DNA from: Sphingomonas folli
GTDB lineage: Bacteria > Pseudomonadota > Alphaproteobacteria > Sphingomonadales > Sphingomonadaceae
Assembly (NCBI RefSeq): GCF_019429525.1
Contig: NZ_JAHXZL010000001.1
Coordinates: 248,001-312,000 of the forward strand
Direction: 5' to 3'
Length of the DNA: 64,000 nt
Position numbers and translations under genes: made by a program. Shown here piece after piece: positions 29,502-38,437 of this stretch (position 1 is its first letter; every line of letters starts with the position of its first letter). The notes under the pieces are model-generated. The model had not been told where the DNA came from, made no database searches, and was given only the letters and a program-made list of their open reading frames with translations.

Positions 29502-30961
29502 TGGACTATGCCGCTAATCTCGCGATGACGCTGCCCGAGGTGGTGCTCGGGTTGGGCGCGATCGCGCTCATGCTGGTGGCCGCCTGGGGCGGACCGGCCT
29601 CGACCAAGGCGGTGTCCTGGACCGCGGTGGCGGTGCTCGCCGGCGCCTGCGTCGCGCTGGTCGGCCCGGCCTCGTCGGGCGGTCAGGCCTTCTACGGCCT
29701 GTACCGCGCCGACAGCTTCGCCGCTTTCTCCAAGGTGCTGATCTATATCGCCGCCGCGGTGGCGATCGTGATGGCGCCCGACTTCTTCCGCCGCACCGCC
29801 GGCGACGACCTGCGCCCGGAATATCCGGTGCTGATCCTGCTCTCTGCGGCGGGCATGGGGATGATGGTCTCCGCCGCCGACCTGCTGACGCTCTACGTCG
29901 GGCTCGAGCTGCAGAGCCTCGCCGCTTATGTGCTGGCGAGCTTCATGCGGCAGGACCAGCGCTCGGCCGAGGCGGGGCTGAAGTATTTCGTGCTCGGCGC
30001 GCTGGCGAGCGGCATCCTGCTCTACGGCATCAGCCTGATGTACGGCTTCACCGGCTCGACCCTGTTCGACGAGATCGCGGGCGCCTATGCGGCCGCGCCG
30101 CTGACCGGCGACGCCAAGTCGACCGGGCTGCTGTTCGGGCTGGTGTTCGTGTTCGCGGGCATCGCCTTCAAGATCTCGGCGGTGCCATTCCACATGTGGA
30201 CCCCCGACGTGTACGAGGGCGCGCCGACACCGGTGACCGCCTTCTTCGCCTCGGCGCCCAAGGTGGCGGCGATCGGGCTGGGCGTGCGCGTCGCGGTCGA
30301 GGCGATGGGCCCGGCCGAGGGGCAGTGGCGCCAGATCGTGATCTTCGCCGCGCTCGCCTCGATCCTGCTCGGCGCGGTCGCCGCGATCGGCCAGCAGAAC
30401 ATCAAGCGGCTGCTCGCTTACTCGTCGATCAACAACGTCGGGTTCGCGCTGATCGGGCTCGCCGCGGGTACGCCCGACGGCGTCGCCGCGGTGCTGACCT
30501 ACATGACGATCTACATCGCGATGACGCTCGGCAGCTTCCTCGTCGTGCTGCAGATGCGCGACGCGGACGGCCAGCCGATCGAGACGATCGCGAGCCTCGC
30601 CGGCCTGTCGCGCACGCGGCCGGGCCTCGCGGCGGCGCTGGCGATCTTCATGTTCTCGCTCGCTGGCATCCCGCCGCTGTTCGGTTTCTACGCCAAGTTC
30701 GCGGTGTTCTACGCCGCGGTGCAGGCGGGGCTGTTCCCGCTGGCGGTGGTCGGCGTCGTGTTCAGCGTGATCGGCGCTTATTACTACCTGCGCCTGGTCA
30801 AGACGATGTACTTCGACGAGCCCACGGGCGTGTTCGGCGAGGGGGACCGGCTCGAGGGCGGGCTGATCGCCGCGGCGGCGGTGATCGTGTCGCCGCTCGG
30901 CTATCTCGCTATCCCGGCGCTGTCGGCCTGGACGCTGGCGGCGGCCGCGAGCCTGTTCTGA
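29501..30961 (+). CDS. nuoN: NADH-quinone oxidoreductase subunit N
   Basis: 486 aa, 14 TM helices (ND2), last of the membrane-arm antiporter-like subunits. Seen: LYVGLELQSLAAYVLASFMR, KISAVPFHMWTPDVYEGAPTPVTAFFASAPKVAAI and LLAYSSINNVGFALIGLAAG. The last structural gene of the operon; birA-coaX-rnj follow without a gap and are probably co-transcribed. Confidence 0.97.
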   Translation: MDYAANLAMTLPEVVLGLGAIALMLVAAWGGPASTKAVSWTAVAVLAGACVALVGPASSGGQAFYGLYRADSFAAFSKVLIYIAAAVAIVMAPDFFRRTAGDDLRPEYPVLILLSAAGMGMMVSAADLLTLYVGLELQSLAAYVLASFMRQDQRSAEAGLKYFVLGALASGILLYGISLMYGFTGSTLFDEIAGAYAAAPLTGDAKSTGLLFGLVFVFAGIAFKISAVPFHMWTPDVYEGAPTPVTAFFASAPKVAAIGLGVRVAVEAMGPAEGQWRQIVIFAALASILLGAVAAIGQQNIKRLLAYSSINNVGFALIGLAAGTPDGVAAVLTYMTIYIAMTLGSFLVVLQMRDADGQPIETIASLAGLSRTRPGLAAALAIFMFSLAGIPPLFGFYAKFAVFYAAVQAGLFPLAVVGVVFSVIGAYYYLRLVKTMYFDEPTGVFGEGDRLEGGLIAAAAVIVSPLGYLAIPALSAWTLAAAASLF

Positions 30962-31671
30962 CGCGCACGCTCCACGTCCCCGAGACCGGCTCGACCAACG
31001 CCGACCTGCGCTCCTTCGCGCGCGACGGCTACGGCGAGCACGGCCTCTGGCTCCGCGCCGATCGCCAGACCGCCGGCCGCGGGCGCGAGGGCAGGGGGTG
31101 GGACTCGCCCGTCGGCAACCTCTACGCCAGCACGCTCGTCCGCCTCGCCGCGGGTGACCCGCCCGCGCCGACGCTCGCGCTGGTCGCCGCGGTCGCGCTG
31201 GAGGAGGCGGTACGCGCCGCCCTGCCCGACGCGGGTGCGTTGCAAATCAAATGGCCCAACGACCTGCTGCTGGGCGGGGCTAAGCTGTCGGGCATCCTGC
31301 TGGAGCGCGTCGACGACTGGGTCGTGATCGGCTCCGGCGTCAACGTCGCGCACCATCCCGAGCTCGCCGACCGCGCCACCACCAGCCTCCGCGCCGCGGG
31401 CGCGACGATCGACGCCCCCGCGCTCCAGGCCGATCTCGCCGCCGCGCTCGCGCGCTGGCTCGCGATCTGGCGCGGCCAGGGGCTCGCTCCCGTCACCCAG
31501 CGCTGGCGCGAGCGCGCGCACCCGCCCGGCACCGAGCTGCGCGCGCGCCTGCCCGACGGCGGCGAGTGGCACGGGCGCTACGAGACGCTCGATCCCGGCG
31601 GCGCGCTCGTCCTGCGCTTGGCGGACGGCACCGCGCGTGTCATGCACGCGGGCGACATATTCCTGCTGTGA
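30958..31671 (+). CDS. birA: Biotin--[acetyl-CoA-carboxylase] ligase
   Basis: About 237 aa, catalytic domain only, with no N-terminal DNA-binding domain, so a ligase without repressor function. Motifs: [38 protein letters not shown] (GRGRxGR biotinyl-AMP loop), [20 protein letters not shown] (KWPNDxxxxxxKxxGIL) and IGSGVNV. It attaches biotin to BCCP and other carboxylases. The frame overlaps the nuoN end, and there is no ATG, GTG or TTG just upstream of the conserved start. CTG 30958 is my best guess and the true start is uncertain. Confidence 0.88.
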   Translation: MTRTLHVPETGSTNADLRSFARDGYGEHGLWLRADRQTAGRGREGRGWDSPVGNLYASTLVRLAAGDPPAPTLALVAAVALEEAVRAALPDAGALQIKWPNDLLLGGAKLSGILLERVDDWVVIGSGVNVAHHPELADRATTSLRAAGATIDAPALQADLAAALARWLAIWRGQGLAPVTQRWRERAHPPGTELRARLPDGGEWHGRYETLDPGGALVLRLADGTARVMHAGDIFLL

Positions 31672-31682
31672 GAGAGGGTGCG

Positions 31683-32471
31683 ATGCTGCTCGCGGTCGAC
31701 GCCGGCAACACCAACGTGGTCTTCGCTTTGGTCGATACCGCCACCCGTGCGATCCGCGCGCGTTGGCGCATCGCCACCGATCCGCGCCGCACCGCCGACG
31801 AATATGCGGTGTGGCTGAGCCAGCTGCTCGCGCTGGAGGGCTATAGCCGCGACGACGTCGCCGCGGTGATCGTCTCCACCGTGGTGCCGCGCGCGCTCCA
31901 CAATCTCGAGGTGCTCGCCGCCAAATATTTCCGCACCGACGCGCTGATCGCCGGCCGAGCGCCGCTGGACTGGGGCATCGCGATCGACGTCGACGAGCCG
32001 CGGAGCCTCGGCGCCGACCGCGCGGTCAACACGATCGCGGCGCACGCGCTCCACGCCGGCGACCTGATCGTGATCGACTTCGGCACCGCCACCACCTTCG
32101 ACCATTCCGACTATACCGGCGCCTACAAGGGCGGGATCATCGCGCCGGGCATCAATCTCTCGCTCGACGCGCTGGTGATGGCGGCGGCCAAGCTGCCCCG
32201 CGTCGCGATCGAGGCGCCCGCGAGCGACAGCGTGATCGGGCGCAACACGGTCGACCAGATGAACATCGGCATCTACTGGGGTTATATCGCGATGATCGAG
32301 GGGCTGGTCGCGCGGATGAAGCGCGAGATCGCGCGTCCCGTCAGAGTGATCGCCACGGGCGGGCTCGCCGCCCTGTTCGAGCGCCACACCGACGTGTTCG
32401 ACGCGATCGAGCCCGATCTTACCATCCAAGGGCTGGCGATCATGTACGAACGCGCCCATATATCAGCGTGA
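31683..32471 (+). CDS. coaX: Type III pantothenate kinase
   Basis: 262-aa ASKHA-fold kinase, first step of CoA synthesis. Seen: [18 protein letters not shown] (P-loop-like DxGNTN), [62 protein letters not shown] and [11 protein letters not shown] 31683 is preceded by GAGAGAGGGTG. The birA-coaX-rnj order after nuoN is common in this group. Confidence 0.96.
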   Translation: MLLAVDAGNTNVVFALVDTATRAIRARWRIATDPRRTADEYAVWLSQLLALEGYSRDDVAAVIVSTVVPRALHNLEVLAAKYFRTDALIAGRAPLDWGIAIDVDEPRSLGADRAVNTIAAHALHAGDLIVIDFGTATTFDHSDYTGAYKGGIIAPGINLSLDALVMAAAKLPRVAIEAPASDSVIGRNTVDQMNIGIYWGYIAMIEGLVARMKREIARPVRVIATGGLAALFERHTDVFDAIEPDLTIQGLAIMYERAHISA

Positions 32472-32477
32472 ACGCCC

Positions 32478-32497
32478 GGCCGGCGCGCAGTCCGGCC
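32478..32497 (+). terminator. Possible weak terminator after coaX
   Basis: GGCCGG (32478-32483) pairs with CCGGCC (32492-32497) over an 8-nt loop and is followed by CTTCTT. The stem is short and the T-run broken, so this could only be a partial terminator between coaX and rnj. Confidence 0.3.
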
Positions 32498-32559
32498 CTT
32501 CTTACTCCCTCCCGCTCCATCGGCGCATCCGGCGACCCGCGGGACGACAAAGGACTCGA

Positions 32560-34200
32560 ATGACTCCCAATAACAAGGAACTGCTCTTCTGCGCCCTCGG
32601 CGGCTCGGGCGAGATCGGCATGAACGTCACGCTCTACGGCCACGCCGGCAAGTGGCTGATGGTCGACTGCGGCGTCACCTTCGCCGACTCGCATTATCCC
32701 GGGATCGACGTGATCTTGCCCGACCTGCGCTTCATCGAGGAGCGGCTCGACTCGCTCGTCGGTATCGTGCTGACGCACGGGCATGAGGATCATATCGGCT
32801 CGCTGCCCTATCTCGCCGAGGATCTCGGCGTGCCGATCTACGCCACCGCCTTCACCGCCGGGCTGGTCCGCGGCAAGCTGGAGGAGGAGCGGATCGAGGA
32901 GCGCGTCAAGGTGCGCCTCGTGCAGCCACGCAAGCCGTTCAAGGTCGGCCCCTTCTCGGTCGAGGTGGTGCCGCTGTCGCACTCCATCCCCGAGGCCAAC
33001 GCGCTGCTGATCGACACGCCCGCGGGGCGCGTCTTCCACACCGGCGACTGGAAGCTGGATCCCACGCCGGTGATCGGCAAGCCCTCCACCCCCGACGAGC
33101 TGGCCGCGATCGGCGAGCAGGGCGTCGACGTGCTGGTGTGTGACTCGACCAACGTCTTCAACAACGAGGCCTCGGGCAGCGAGGCGACCGTGCGCCAGGG
33201 CCTCGCGGAGAGCGTCGCGCGCGCGCGCGGCCGCGTCGTGGTGACCACGTTCGCCTCCAACGCGGCGCGGCTGCACACGCTGGCCGAGGTGGCCAAGGAG
33301 ACCGGCCGCCGCCTGTGCGTCACCGGCCGCTCGCTCGATCGGATCATCCGTGTCGCCAAGGCGACCGGCTATCTGAAGGACTTTCCCGAGACGATCGACG
33401 TCGACTCGGCGATGCGCATGCCGCGCAACAAGGTGCTGATCATCGCCACCGGCGGCCAGGGCGAACCGCGCGCCGCGCTGGCGCGCATCGCCGACGGCTC
33501 GCACCCGGTCCGGCTCGACATGGGCGACATGGTGATCTTCTCCGCCAAGCAGATCCCCGGCAACGAGGTGGCGGTGGGCCGGATCCAGAACCAGCTCGCC
33601 GCGCGCGGCGTGGAGATGGTCACTGAGAAGCAGGCGCACGTCCACGTCTCGGGCCATCCCGGTCGCCCCGAGCTGGCGCAGATGTACGGCTGGATCCGCC
33701 CGGGCGCGCTGCTGCCGGTGCACGGCGAGATGCGCCACCTGATGGAGCACGCGCGCTACGGCCAGACGCAGGGCATCCGCGACGTATTGGTGCAGACCAA
33801 CGGCGACCTCGTCCGGCTCGCCCCCGGCGCGCCCAGGAAGATCGGCGACGTGCCGGTGGGCCGGCTGGTGCTCGACGGCGACGTGATCCTGCCCGCCGAC
33901 GGCGGCACGATCAACGACCGGCGCCGCATCGCGGTCAACGGCCAGATCTCGGTCGGCATCGCGGTGGACCGCAACGGGCGCGCCGGGGGCACCCCCGAGG
34001 TTCGCATCCAGGGCGTGCCGGTCGAGGAGGAGCGCGAGCCCTTCCTGGCCGAGGCGGCCGAGGCCGCGGCCGAGGCGATGAAGGGCCGCGTGCGCGACCG
34101 CGAGCGGCTGCGCGAGGACGTGCGGCTCGCGGTGCGCAAGGTCGCCACGCGCTGGACCGGCAAGAAGCCGGTAATCGACGTGGTGATCGTCCAGGTCTGA
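32560..34200 (+). CDS. rnj: Ribonuclease J
   Basis: 546-aa metallo-beta-lactamase/beta-CASP ribonuclease with 5'-3' exo- and endo-activity in RNA decay and maturation. Zinc motif THGHEDHIGSLPYLAEDL (HxHxDH), LSHSIPEANALLIDTPAGRVFHTGDWK (His ligand region), the beta-CASP part GSEATVRQGLAES...TTFASNAARL, TGGQGEPRAALARIADG, and HVSGHPGRPEL then PVHGEMRHL near the end. The C-terminal ~100 residues form the oligomerisation domain. ATG 32560. Confidence 0.96.
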   Translation: MTPNNKELLFCALGGSGEIGMNVTLYGHAGKWLMVDCGVTFADSHYPGIDVILPDLRFIEERLDSLVGIVLTHGHEDHIGSLPYLAEDLGVPIYATAFTAGLVRGKLEEERIEERVKVRLVQPRKPFKVGPFSVEVVPLSHSIPEANALLIDTPAGRVFHTGDWKLDPTPVIGKPSTPDELAAIGEQGVDVLVCDSTNVFNNEASGSEATVRQGLAESVARARGRVVVTTFASNAARLHTLAEVAKETGRRLCVTGRSLDRIIRVAKATGYLKDFPETIDVDSAMRMPRNKVLIIATGGQGEPRAALARIADGSHPVRLDMGDMVIFSAKQIPGNEVAVGRIQNQLAARGVEMVTEKQAHVHVSGHPGRPELAQMYGWIRPGALLPVHGEMRHLMEHARYGQTQGIRDVLVQTNGDLVRLAPGAPRKIGDVPVGRLVLDGDVILPADGGTINDRRRIAVNGQISVGIAVDRNGRAGGTPEVRIQGVPVEEEREPFLAEAAEAAAEAMKGRVRDRERLREDVRLAVRKVATRWTGKKPVIDVVIVQV

Positions 34201-34216
34201 GCGGGGAGGGCGGGCG

Positions 34217-34492
34217 ATGCGCTGGACGTCGCTGCTGGCGATCTACGTGCTGTTCTGGTCGTTCTCGGTCTTCCTGGTGCTGCCCTGGGGGGTGCGCACC
34301 TCGGCCGAGATGGGCGCCGAGCACGTCCCCGGCACCGCCGAGAGTTCGCCGCACAGCTTCTCGCTCAAGCGGGTGGTGGTGCGCACGACGATCGTCGCGA
34401 CCCTGTTGTTCGGGCTGTTCGTGGCCAATTACGAGTTCGGCTGGGTGACCGCGGGGATGCTCGACTTCGCGGATCCAGCCAACGCGGTGTAG
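34217..34492 (+). CDS. DUF1467 family membrane protein
   Basis: 91 aa, two TM helices (LLAIYVLFWSFSVFLVLPWGVRT and VVVRTTIVATLLFGLFVANYEFGW) with the conserved LPWGVRT...G...GTAESSP stretch between. This is the DUF1467 pattern, found in alphaproteobacteria next to RNase J or lipid/complex I genes. Function unknown. 16 bp after rnj, last gene of the long rightward unit. Confidence 0.85.
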   Translation: MRWTSLLAIYVLFWSFSVFLVLPWGVRTSAEMGAEHVPGTAESSPHSFSLKRVVVRTTIVATLLFGLFVANYEFGWVTAGMLDFADPANAV

Positions 34493-34551
34493 GAGATCGC
34501 GGTGGGAGCTCGGATGCTCGCGCCTGTCGTTCGAGCCACCATCTTCTCGGC

Positions 34552-34606
34552 CGTCGTCCCGGACTTGCTCCGGGATCCACGGCTCCGGACCTTGTCCGGG
34601 ATGACG
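34552..34606. repeat. Palindromic repeat (CGTCxTCCCGG type)
   Basis: CGTCGTCCCGGACTTGCTCC continuing GGGATCCACGG is followed by CTCCGGACCTTGTCCGGGATGACG. The ends CGTC-TCCCGG and CCGGGATGACG are inverted, and each half has its own stem (CCCGGACttgcTCCGGG; CCGGACcttGTCCGG). It closes the rightward operon and the leftward gene at 34763. Nothing else is recognisable in 34493-34762. Confidence 0.6.
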
Positions 34607-34762
34607 AAGTAGAAGCGCCGGGCCAGTTTAGGGTCCGGTCCACCTCCATCGATCCGTGCTCCGGCGAACGCCGGAGGCGAGCGCCGCTCGCGTGACGCTC
34701 GTGGCTCCGCCCTCTTGCGTCCACAGGAGCATTCCGCTGGCCCACATCAGATGGATCAGCCT

Positions 34763-37099
34763 CTAGCGCAGCCGCTCGATCGCCTGTGCCAGCGCCACGT
34801 ACAGCTTGCCCATGTCCGACGACAGCAGCGTCACGCCCAGCGGCGAGCCGTCGCGCTGCGCCAGGATCGTGCGCAGCATCGCCTCGAAATCGTGGATGTA
34901 GCGGTTGACCTGCTCGCGGAAGGCGCCGTCCTCATCGTACAGCCGCGCCACGTCGCGCTGCTCGCCGCCGTCGAGCAGCCGCACCGCGCGCCGCGTGAAC
35001 ACGCCGCGGTCGCCCTTGAGATAGGCCGCCCAGGCGCTGTCCGAGATCTCGGGCGCGAAGGTACGAGTGAGATCGATCGAGGCCGAGTTGAGCGACTCGA
35101 TCAGCAGCGAGGCGCGCCGCGCGAAGCTGTCGCGCTCATTCTCCTCGCCCGCCGCGCGCGCTTCCTCCAGCCGCTGGTCGATCAGCGCGATCGTCGCCTC
35201 GATCGAGTCGAGCTGCTGCTGCAGCCGCTCGCCCGCGCGATTGGTCGCGGCGACCGCCGCCTCAGCGACCTGCGCCACCTGGCGGACCTGGCCCTGCACG
35301 CCGCTCTCGACCGCGCGGCTCAGCGCCGCGGCGCCCGCGCTCTCCAGCGCGTCGGCGGCCTCGGGGATCACGCGCGCGATCGCCTCGCGCGCGTGGTCGG
35401 CCGCGGCGGCGGCGGTCTCGCGCACGCGCAGCAGCGCCTCGACCAGCCGCGGCGCGGCCTGCTCGGTGAGGTCATCCATCTGGCGCGAGGCGTCGCCCAT
35501 CGCCTCGCCGATCTCGTCGGCCTGGCTGCGCCCGCGCGCCAGCCCGTCGTGGAGCCGGCTGGTGAGCGACTCGACCGTCTGGCGCTGCTCGGCGACGACC
35601 TGCGCCACCGCCTCGATCGCGTCGTGCGTGCTCTCGGCGGCGGTGACGAGCGCGAGCAGCTCGGGCTTGGCGGCGGTGATCACCTGCTTGGTCGACGCGA
35701 CTCGGCTCTCCAGCCGCGAGATCGCCTCGGGCATGGTCTCGTCCATCTCGCGCGCCGCGGCGTCGAGCGCGACGAGCAGGTGCTCGGTGGTCGAGATCGT
35801 GTGCTGCGCCGAGGCGTGGCCCGCGTCCATCGCGCGCGCCAGCGCCTCGGCCGAGGCGTGGAGCGCGCTCACCGATGCGGCGAGCTGCTGCGTGCGCTCG
35901 CCGCCGTCGCGGTGGAGCGCGACGAGGCGCTGGTCGACGCGCAGGATGGCGTCGTCGAGCGAGTCGAACAGCTGGCGCCCGGCGCCCTGCTGGGCGTCGA
36001 GCCGCGCCGCGATCCGCTCGATCACGACCTCGATCAACCCGATCCGCTCGGCCAGCGCCTCGGCGCTCTCGCGCGCGGCATGGTCGAGCGCGGTCTGGTT
36101 GGTGCTGACCATCGCCAGCATCGCGTCGCCCTGCGCGGCGATCGCCTTGCGGGACTCGTCGATCGCGCGCGCGGTGCGGTCGAGCAGCGCGTCGACCGCG
36201 CCCGCCGCCGCGGAGGTGACCGCCTCGAGCCGCGCGCCGGCGGTGTGGCTGGTCGACTCCATCCGCTGCATGTACGCGGCGAGCTTCTCCGCCGCGCCGC
36301 CCGCGATCGCCTCGGCGTCGCGCCCGCGCGCCACCAGCGCCGCCACCTGCGCGTCGAGCCCCGCGCTATGCTCATAGGCGACCAGCCCGGCCTGGTCGAT
36401 CGTCTCGGTCAGCGCGCGCGTCTCGTCCGCGGCGCGCGGCAGCGCGTCGAGCAGCGCGTCGAGCCGCTCGTGCGCCGCGCCGGCGCTGGTCGAGAGGTTG
36501 CCCGTCTGCGCGTCGACGCGCTGCACCTCGGCGGAGAGCGTGCCCGCGATCTCGGCCAGCCGCGCGGTCGCGGCGTCACCCAGGGCGGTGAGCAGGCGGA
36601 CCTGCTCCGCCATCTGGCCGCGCTGCTCCTCGATCGTGGTGCCGAGCACCGCGACGGTATTCTCCAGCGCCACCGCCTCGCCGCGCATCGCGCGCGCGGT
36701 CGCGCCGAACCGCTGCGCCTCGGCGGTGCTGGTGCGCAGCGCGGCGAGCCAGACCACCCCGGCGAGCGCGGGCACGGTCGCCAACGCGGCACCATATTGC
36801 GCCAGCGCCAGCGGCGTCATCGTGCCGAACGTGTCGCGCGCCAGCCAGAGCAGCGCCGCGACCCACAGGGCCGCGACCGCGATCGCGACCCAGCCGAACA
36901 CCGGCCGAGGCCCGCCCAGCGCGGGGCGGTCGGGGGCGTCGTCGGAGAAGAACGGGTCGGTCACGTGCGGGGCAGGCTCCGGGGACGGCAGGGTGGCGGG
37001 GTCGGGCCAGCTCTCCGGCCAATGGTCTGGCCAGCGTGCGCCCGGCTCGGCCGCGCGTGCGTCGGATCGTGAAGTCGGCCCCCCGTTCATCCCTTCCAT
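34763..37099 (-). CDS. Large two-TM coiled-coil protein (TipN-like layout)
   Basis: 778 aa. The N-terminus is Pro/Trp-rich and acidic (residues 1-65); two TM helices follow (about 68-87 FGWVAIAVAALWVAALLWLA and 97-121). The remaining ~650 residues are almost uninterrupted Ala/Glu/Asp/Arg helix with heptad character and many T/S-x-x-I/L repeats; no enzymatic motif. The last 100 residues (RDVARLYDEDGAFREQVNRYIHDFEAMLRTIL) look globular and conserved. The layout matches polarity factor TipN of Caulobacter (two N-terminal TM plus a long coiled coil), but similarity was not tested. Transcribed leftward, alone. The ATG at 37090 is an alternative start. Confidence 0.7.
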   Translation of the reverse strand: MEGMNGGPTSRSDARAAEPGARWPDHWPESWPDPATLPSPEPAPHVTDPFFSDDAPDRPALGGPRPVFGWVAIAVAALWVAALLWLARDTFGTMTPLALAQYGAALATVPALAGVVWLAALRTSTAEAQRFGATARAMRGEAVALENTVAVLGTTIEEQRGQMAEQVRLLTALGDAATARLAEIAGTLSAEVQRVDAQTGNLSTSAGAAHERLDALLDALPRAADETRALTETIDQAGLVAYEHSAGLDAQVAALVARGRDAEAIAGGAAEKLAAYMQRMESTSHTAGARLEAVTSAAAGAVDALLDRTARAIDESRKAIAAQGDAMLAMVSTNQTALDHAARESAEALAERIGLIEVVIERIAARLDAQQGAGRQLFDSLDDAILRVDQRLVALHRDGGERTQQLAASVSALHASAEALARAMDAGHASAQHTISTTEHLLVALDAAAREMDETMPEAISRLESRVASTKQVITAAKPELLALVTAAESTHDAIEAVAQVVAEQRQTVESLTSRLHDGLARGRSQADEIGEAMGDASRQMDDLTEQAAPRLVEALLRVRETAAAAADHAREAIARVIPEAADALESAGAAALSRAVESGVQGQVRQVAQVAEAAVAATNRAGERLQQQLDSIEATIALIDQRLEEARAAGEENERDSFARRASLLIESLNSASIDLTRTFAPEISDSAWAAYLKGDRGVFTRRAVRLLDGGEQRDVARLYDEDGAFREQVNRYIHDFEAMLRTILAQRDGSPLGVTLLSSDMGKLYVALAQAIERLR

Positions 37100-37219
37100 C
37101 TAACACGTTTGCCCGCATCGGGAAGCCGTCTCGGAGAGGCACAGTCGCTCGGCCCGGCGCATCGCTGCGCCGCGTCACGGATGTTGCCGCGGTGCACGCC
37201 ACCCCCTAACAGCCATGGG

Positions 37220-38401
37220 ATGCTGGCCGGGCTCCTGTTCGCGATCCATGAGGCAGAGGACCGACCGGGGACGCTGGCGGCGACGCTGCCGTTCGCCGCG
37301 GCCTCGCTGATCGAATATCAGGCGCGGCTGCTGGTGGCGTGCGACGCCGCGCAGGTCGTCGTCGTCGTGGGGCGCGAGACCCCCGAACTCGCCGGCGCGC
37401 TGGCGCGCATCGCGCGGCGCGGCGTCTCGGTCGACGTGGTCCGCACCGCCGCCGACGCGCTGGCGCGGCTCCACCCGCTCGCGCGCGTGCTGATGATGGC
37501 GGACGGGCTGGTTACCACCGAGGGCGTCGTCCACGCGCTGGCCGGCGAGGGCGGCGACGCGCTGCTGGTGGTGCCCGGCGCGCAGGCCTCGCCGCTGTTC
37601 GAGCGCGTCGGCGCCGGCGCGGCCTGGGCGGGCGTGGCGCGGCTCGACGCGCGGCGCATCGCCGAGGCGGCGCGGCTGCCCGACGACTATGACCTGCAGT
37701 CGACGCTGCTGCGCGCCGCCGACCAGGCCGGGGCGCGCCATATCTCGCTGCGCCTCGACGACATGGAGCTGGGCCATGGCATCGAGCGCCGCGCCAGCGC
37801 GCTCGAGGAGCGCGGCCGCGCGGTGCTGTCGGCCTCGATGGCGGTGCGGCCGAGCTGGCTCGAGCGGCTGGTGCTGCGTCCGCTCGCGCGCGCGGTGATC
37901 CCGGTGATCGCGCGCCGCGCCATCGGCACCGGCGCGTGCACCGCCGCGGCGGGGGCGGCGGGGCTGGTCGGCTGCGCCGCGATCGCGCTCGGCGCGCCGG
38001 GCCTGGGTATAACGGTGGCGCTGGCCGCGGTGCTGCTGGCCGAGATCGCGGGCGCGCTGGCGCTGTTCCGCGACGAGCCCGCGCTGCTGCGCGCCGGGCG
38101 CGCGCTGGTCATGGCGGTGCCCGCGGTCGCCGCGCTGCTGCTCGCGCATCTCGTCGACCGTGAGGCGGCGACCGCCAGCGCGCGGCTGCTCGCCCTCGGC
38201 GCGCTGGTCGCTGGGGGCGTCGGCGAGCGTGCCGCCGGCGCCGCGCCGCGCCGCGCCTGGTGGGGCACCGCGCCGGGCTATCTCGCGATCCTGGCGGTGG
38301 CGACGCTGCTCGGCTGGCCGACATTGGGGCTCGGTCTGGTCGCGGCCTATGCCGCGCTGACGCTGGTGGCCGCGGTCGAGTGGCTGCGGCGGGTGACTTA
38401 G
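37220..38401 (+). CDS. Nucleotidyltransferase-like domain fused to polytopic membrane domain
   Basis: 393 aa from ATG 37220. Residues 1-200 resemble a MobA/GT-A-like nucleotidyltransferase (FAAASLIEYQARLLVACDAAQVVVVV; VVRTAADALARLHPLARVLMMADGLVT; DALLVV). Residues 205-235 (RPSWLERLVLRPLARAVIPVIARRAI) look like the lead-in of CDP-alcohol phosphatidyltransferases, followed by about six TM helices. The catalytic DGxxARxxxxxxxxGxxxDxxxD of that family is absent, so the membrane part is degenerate or of another kind. Product and substrate unknown. Confidence 0.6.
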   Translation: MLAGLLFAIHEAEDRPGTLAATLPFAAASLIEYQARLLVACDAAQVVVVVGRETPELAGALARIARRGVSVDVVRTAADALARLHPLARVLMMADGLVTTEGVVHALAGEGGDALLVVPGAQASPLFERVGAGAAWAGVARLDARRIAEAARLPDDYDLQSTLLRAADQAGARHISLRLDDMELGHGIERRASALEERGRAVLSASMAVRPSWLERLVLRPLARAVIPVIARRAIGTGACTAAAGAAGLVGCAAIALGAPGLGITVALAAVLLAEIAGALALFRDEPALLRAGRALVMAVPAVAALLLAHLVDREAATASARLLALGALVAGGVGERAAGAAPRRAWWGTAPGYLAILAVATLLGWPTLGLGLVAAYAALTLVAAVEWLRRVT

Positions 38402-38437
38402 AGCGTGGTTAAGGATCGCTCGTTAAGGGGTGGGGAG

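Noticed and set aside
34715..37072. 785-codon plus-strand frame opposite the coiled-coil gene
   Set aside because: Arg/Leu/Ala/Asp-rich shadow; the minus strand has two clear TM helices and coiled-coil sequence with a start near 37099.
38408..38429. CtrA box upstream of the DUF2336 gene (TTAAGG...TTAAGG)
   Set aside because: The spacing between TTAA elements is 10 bp, outside the N7 consensus.
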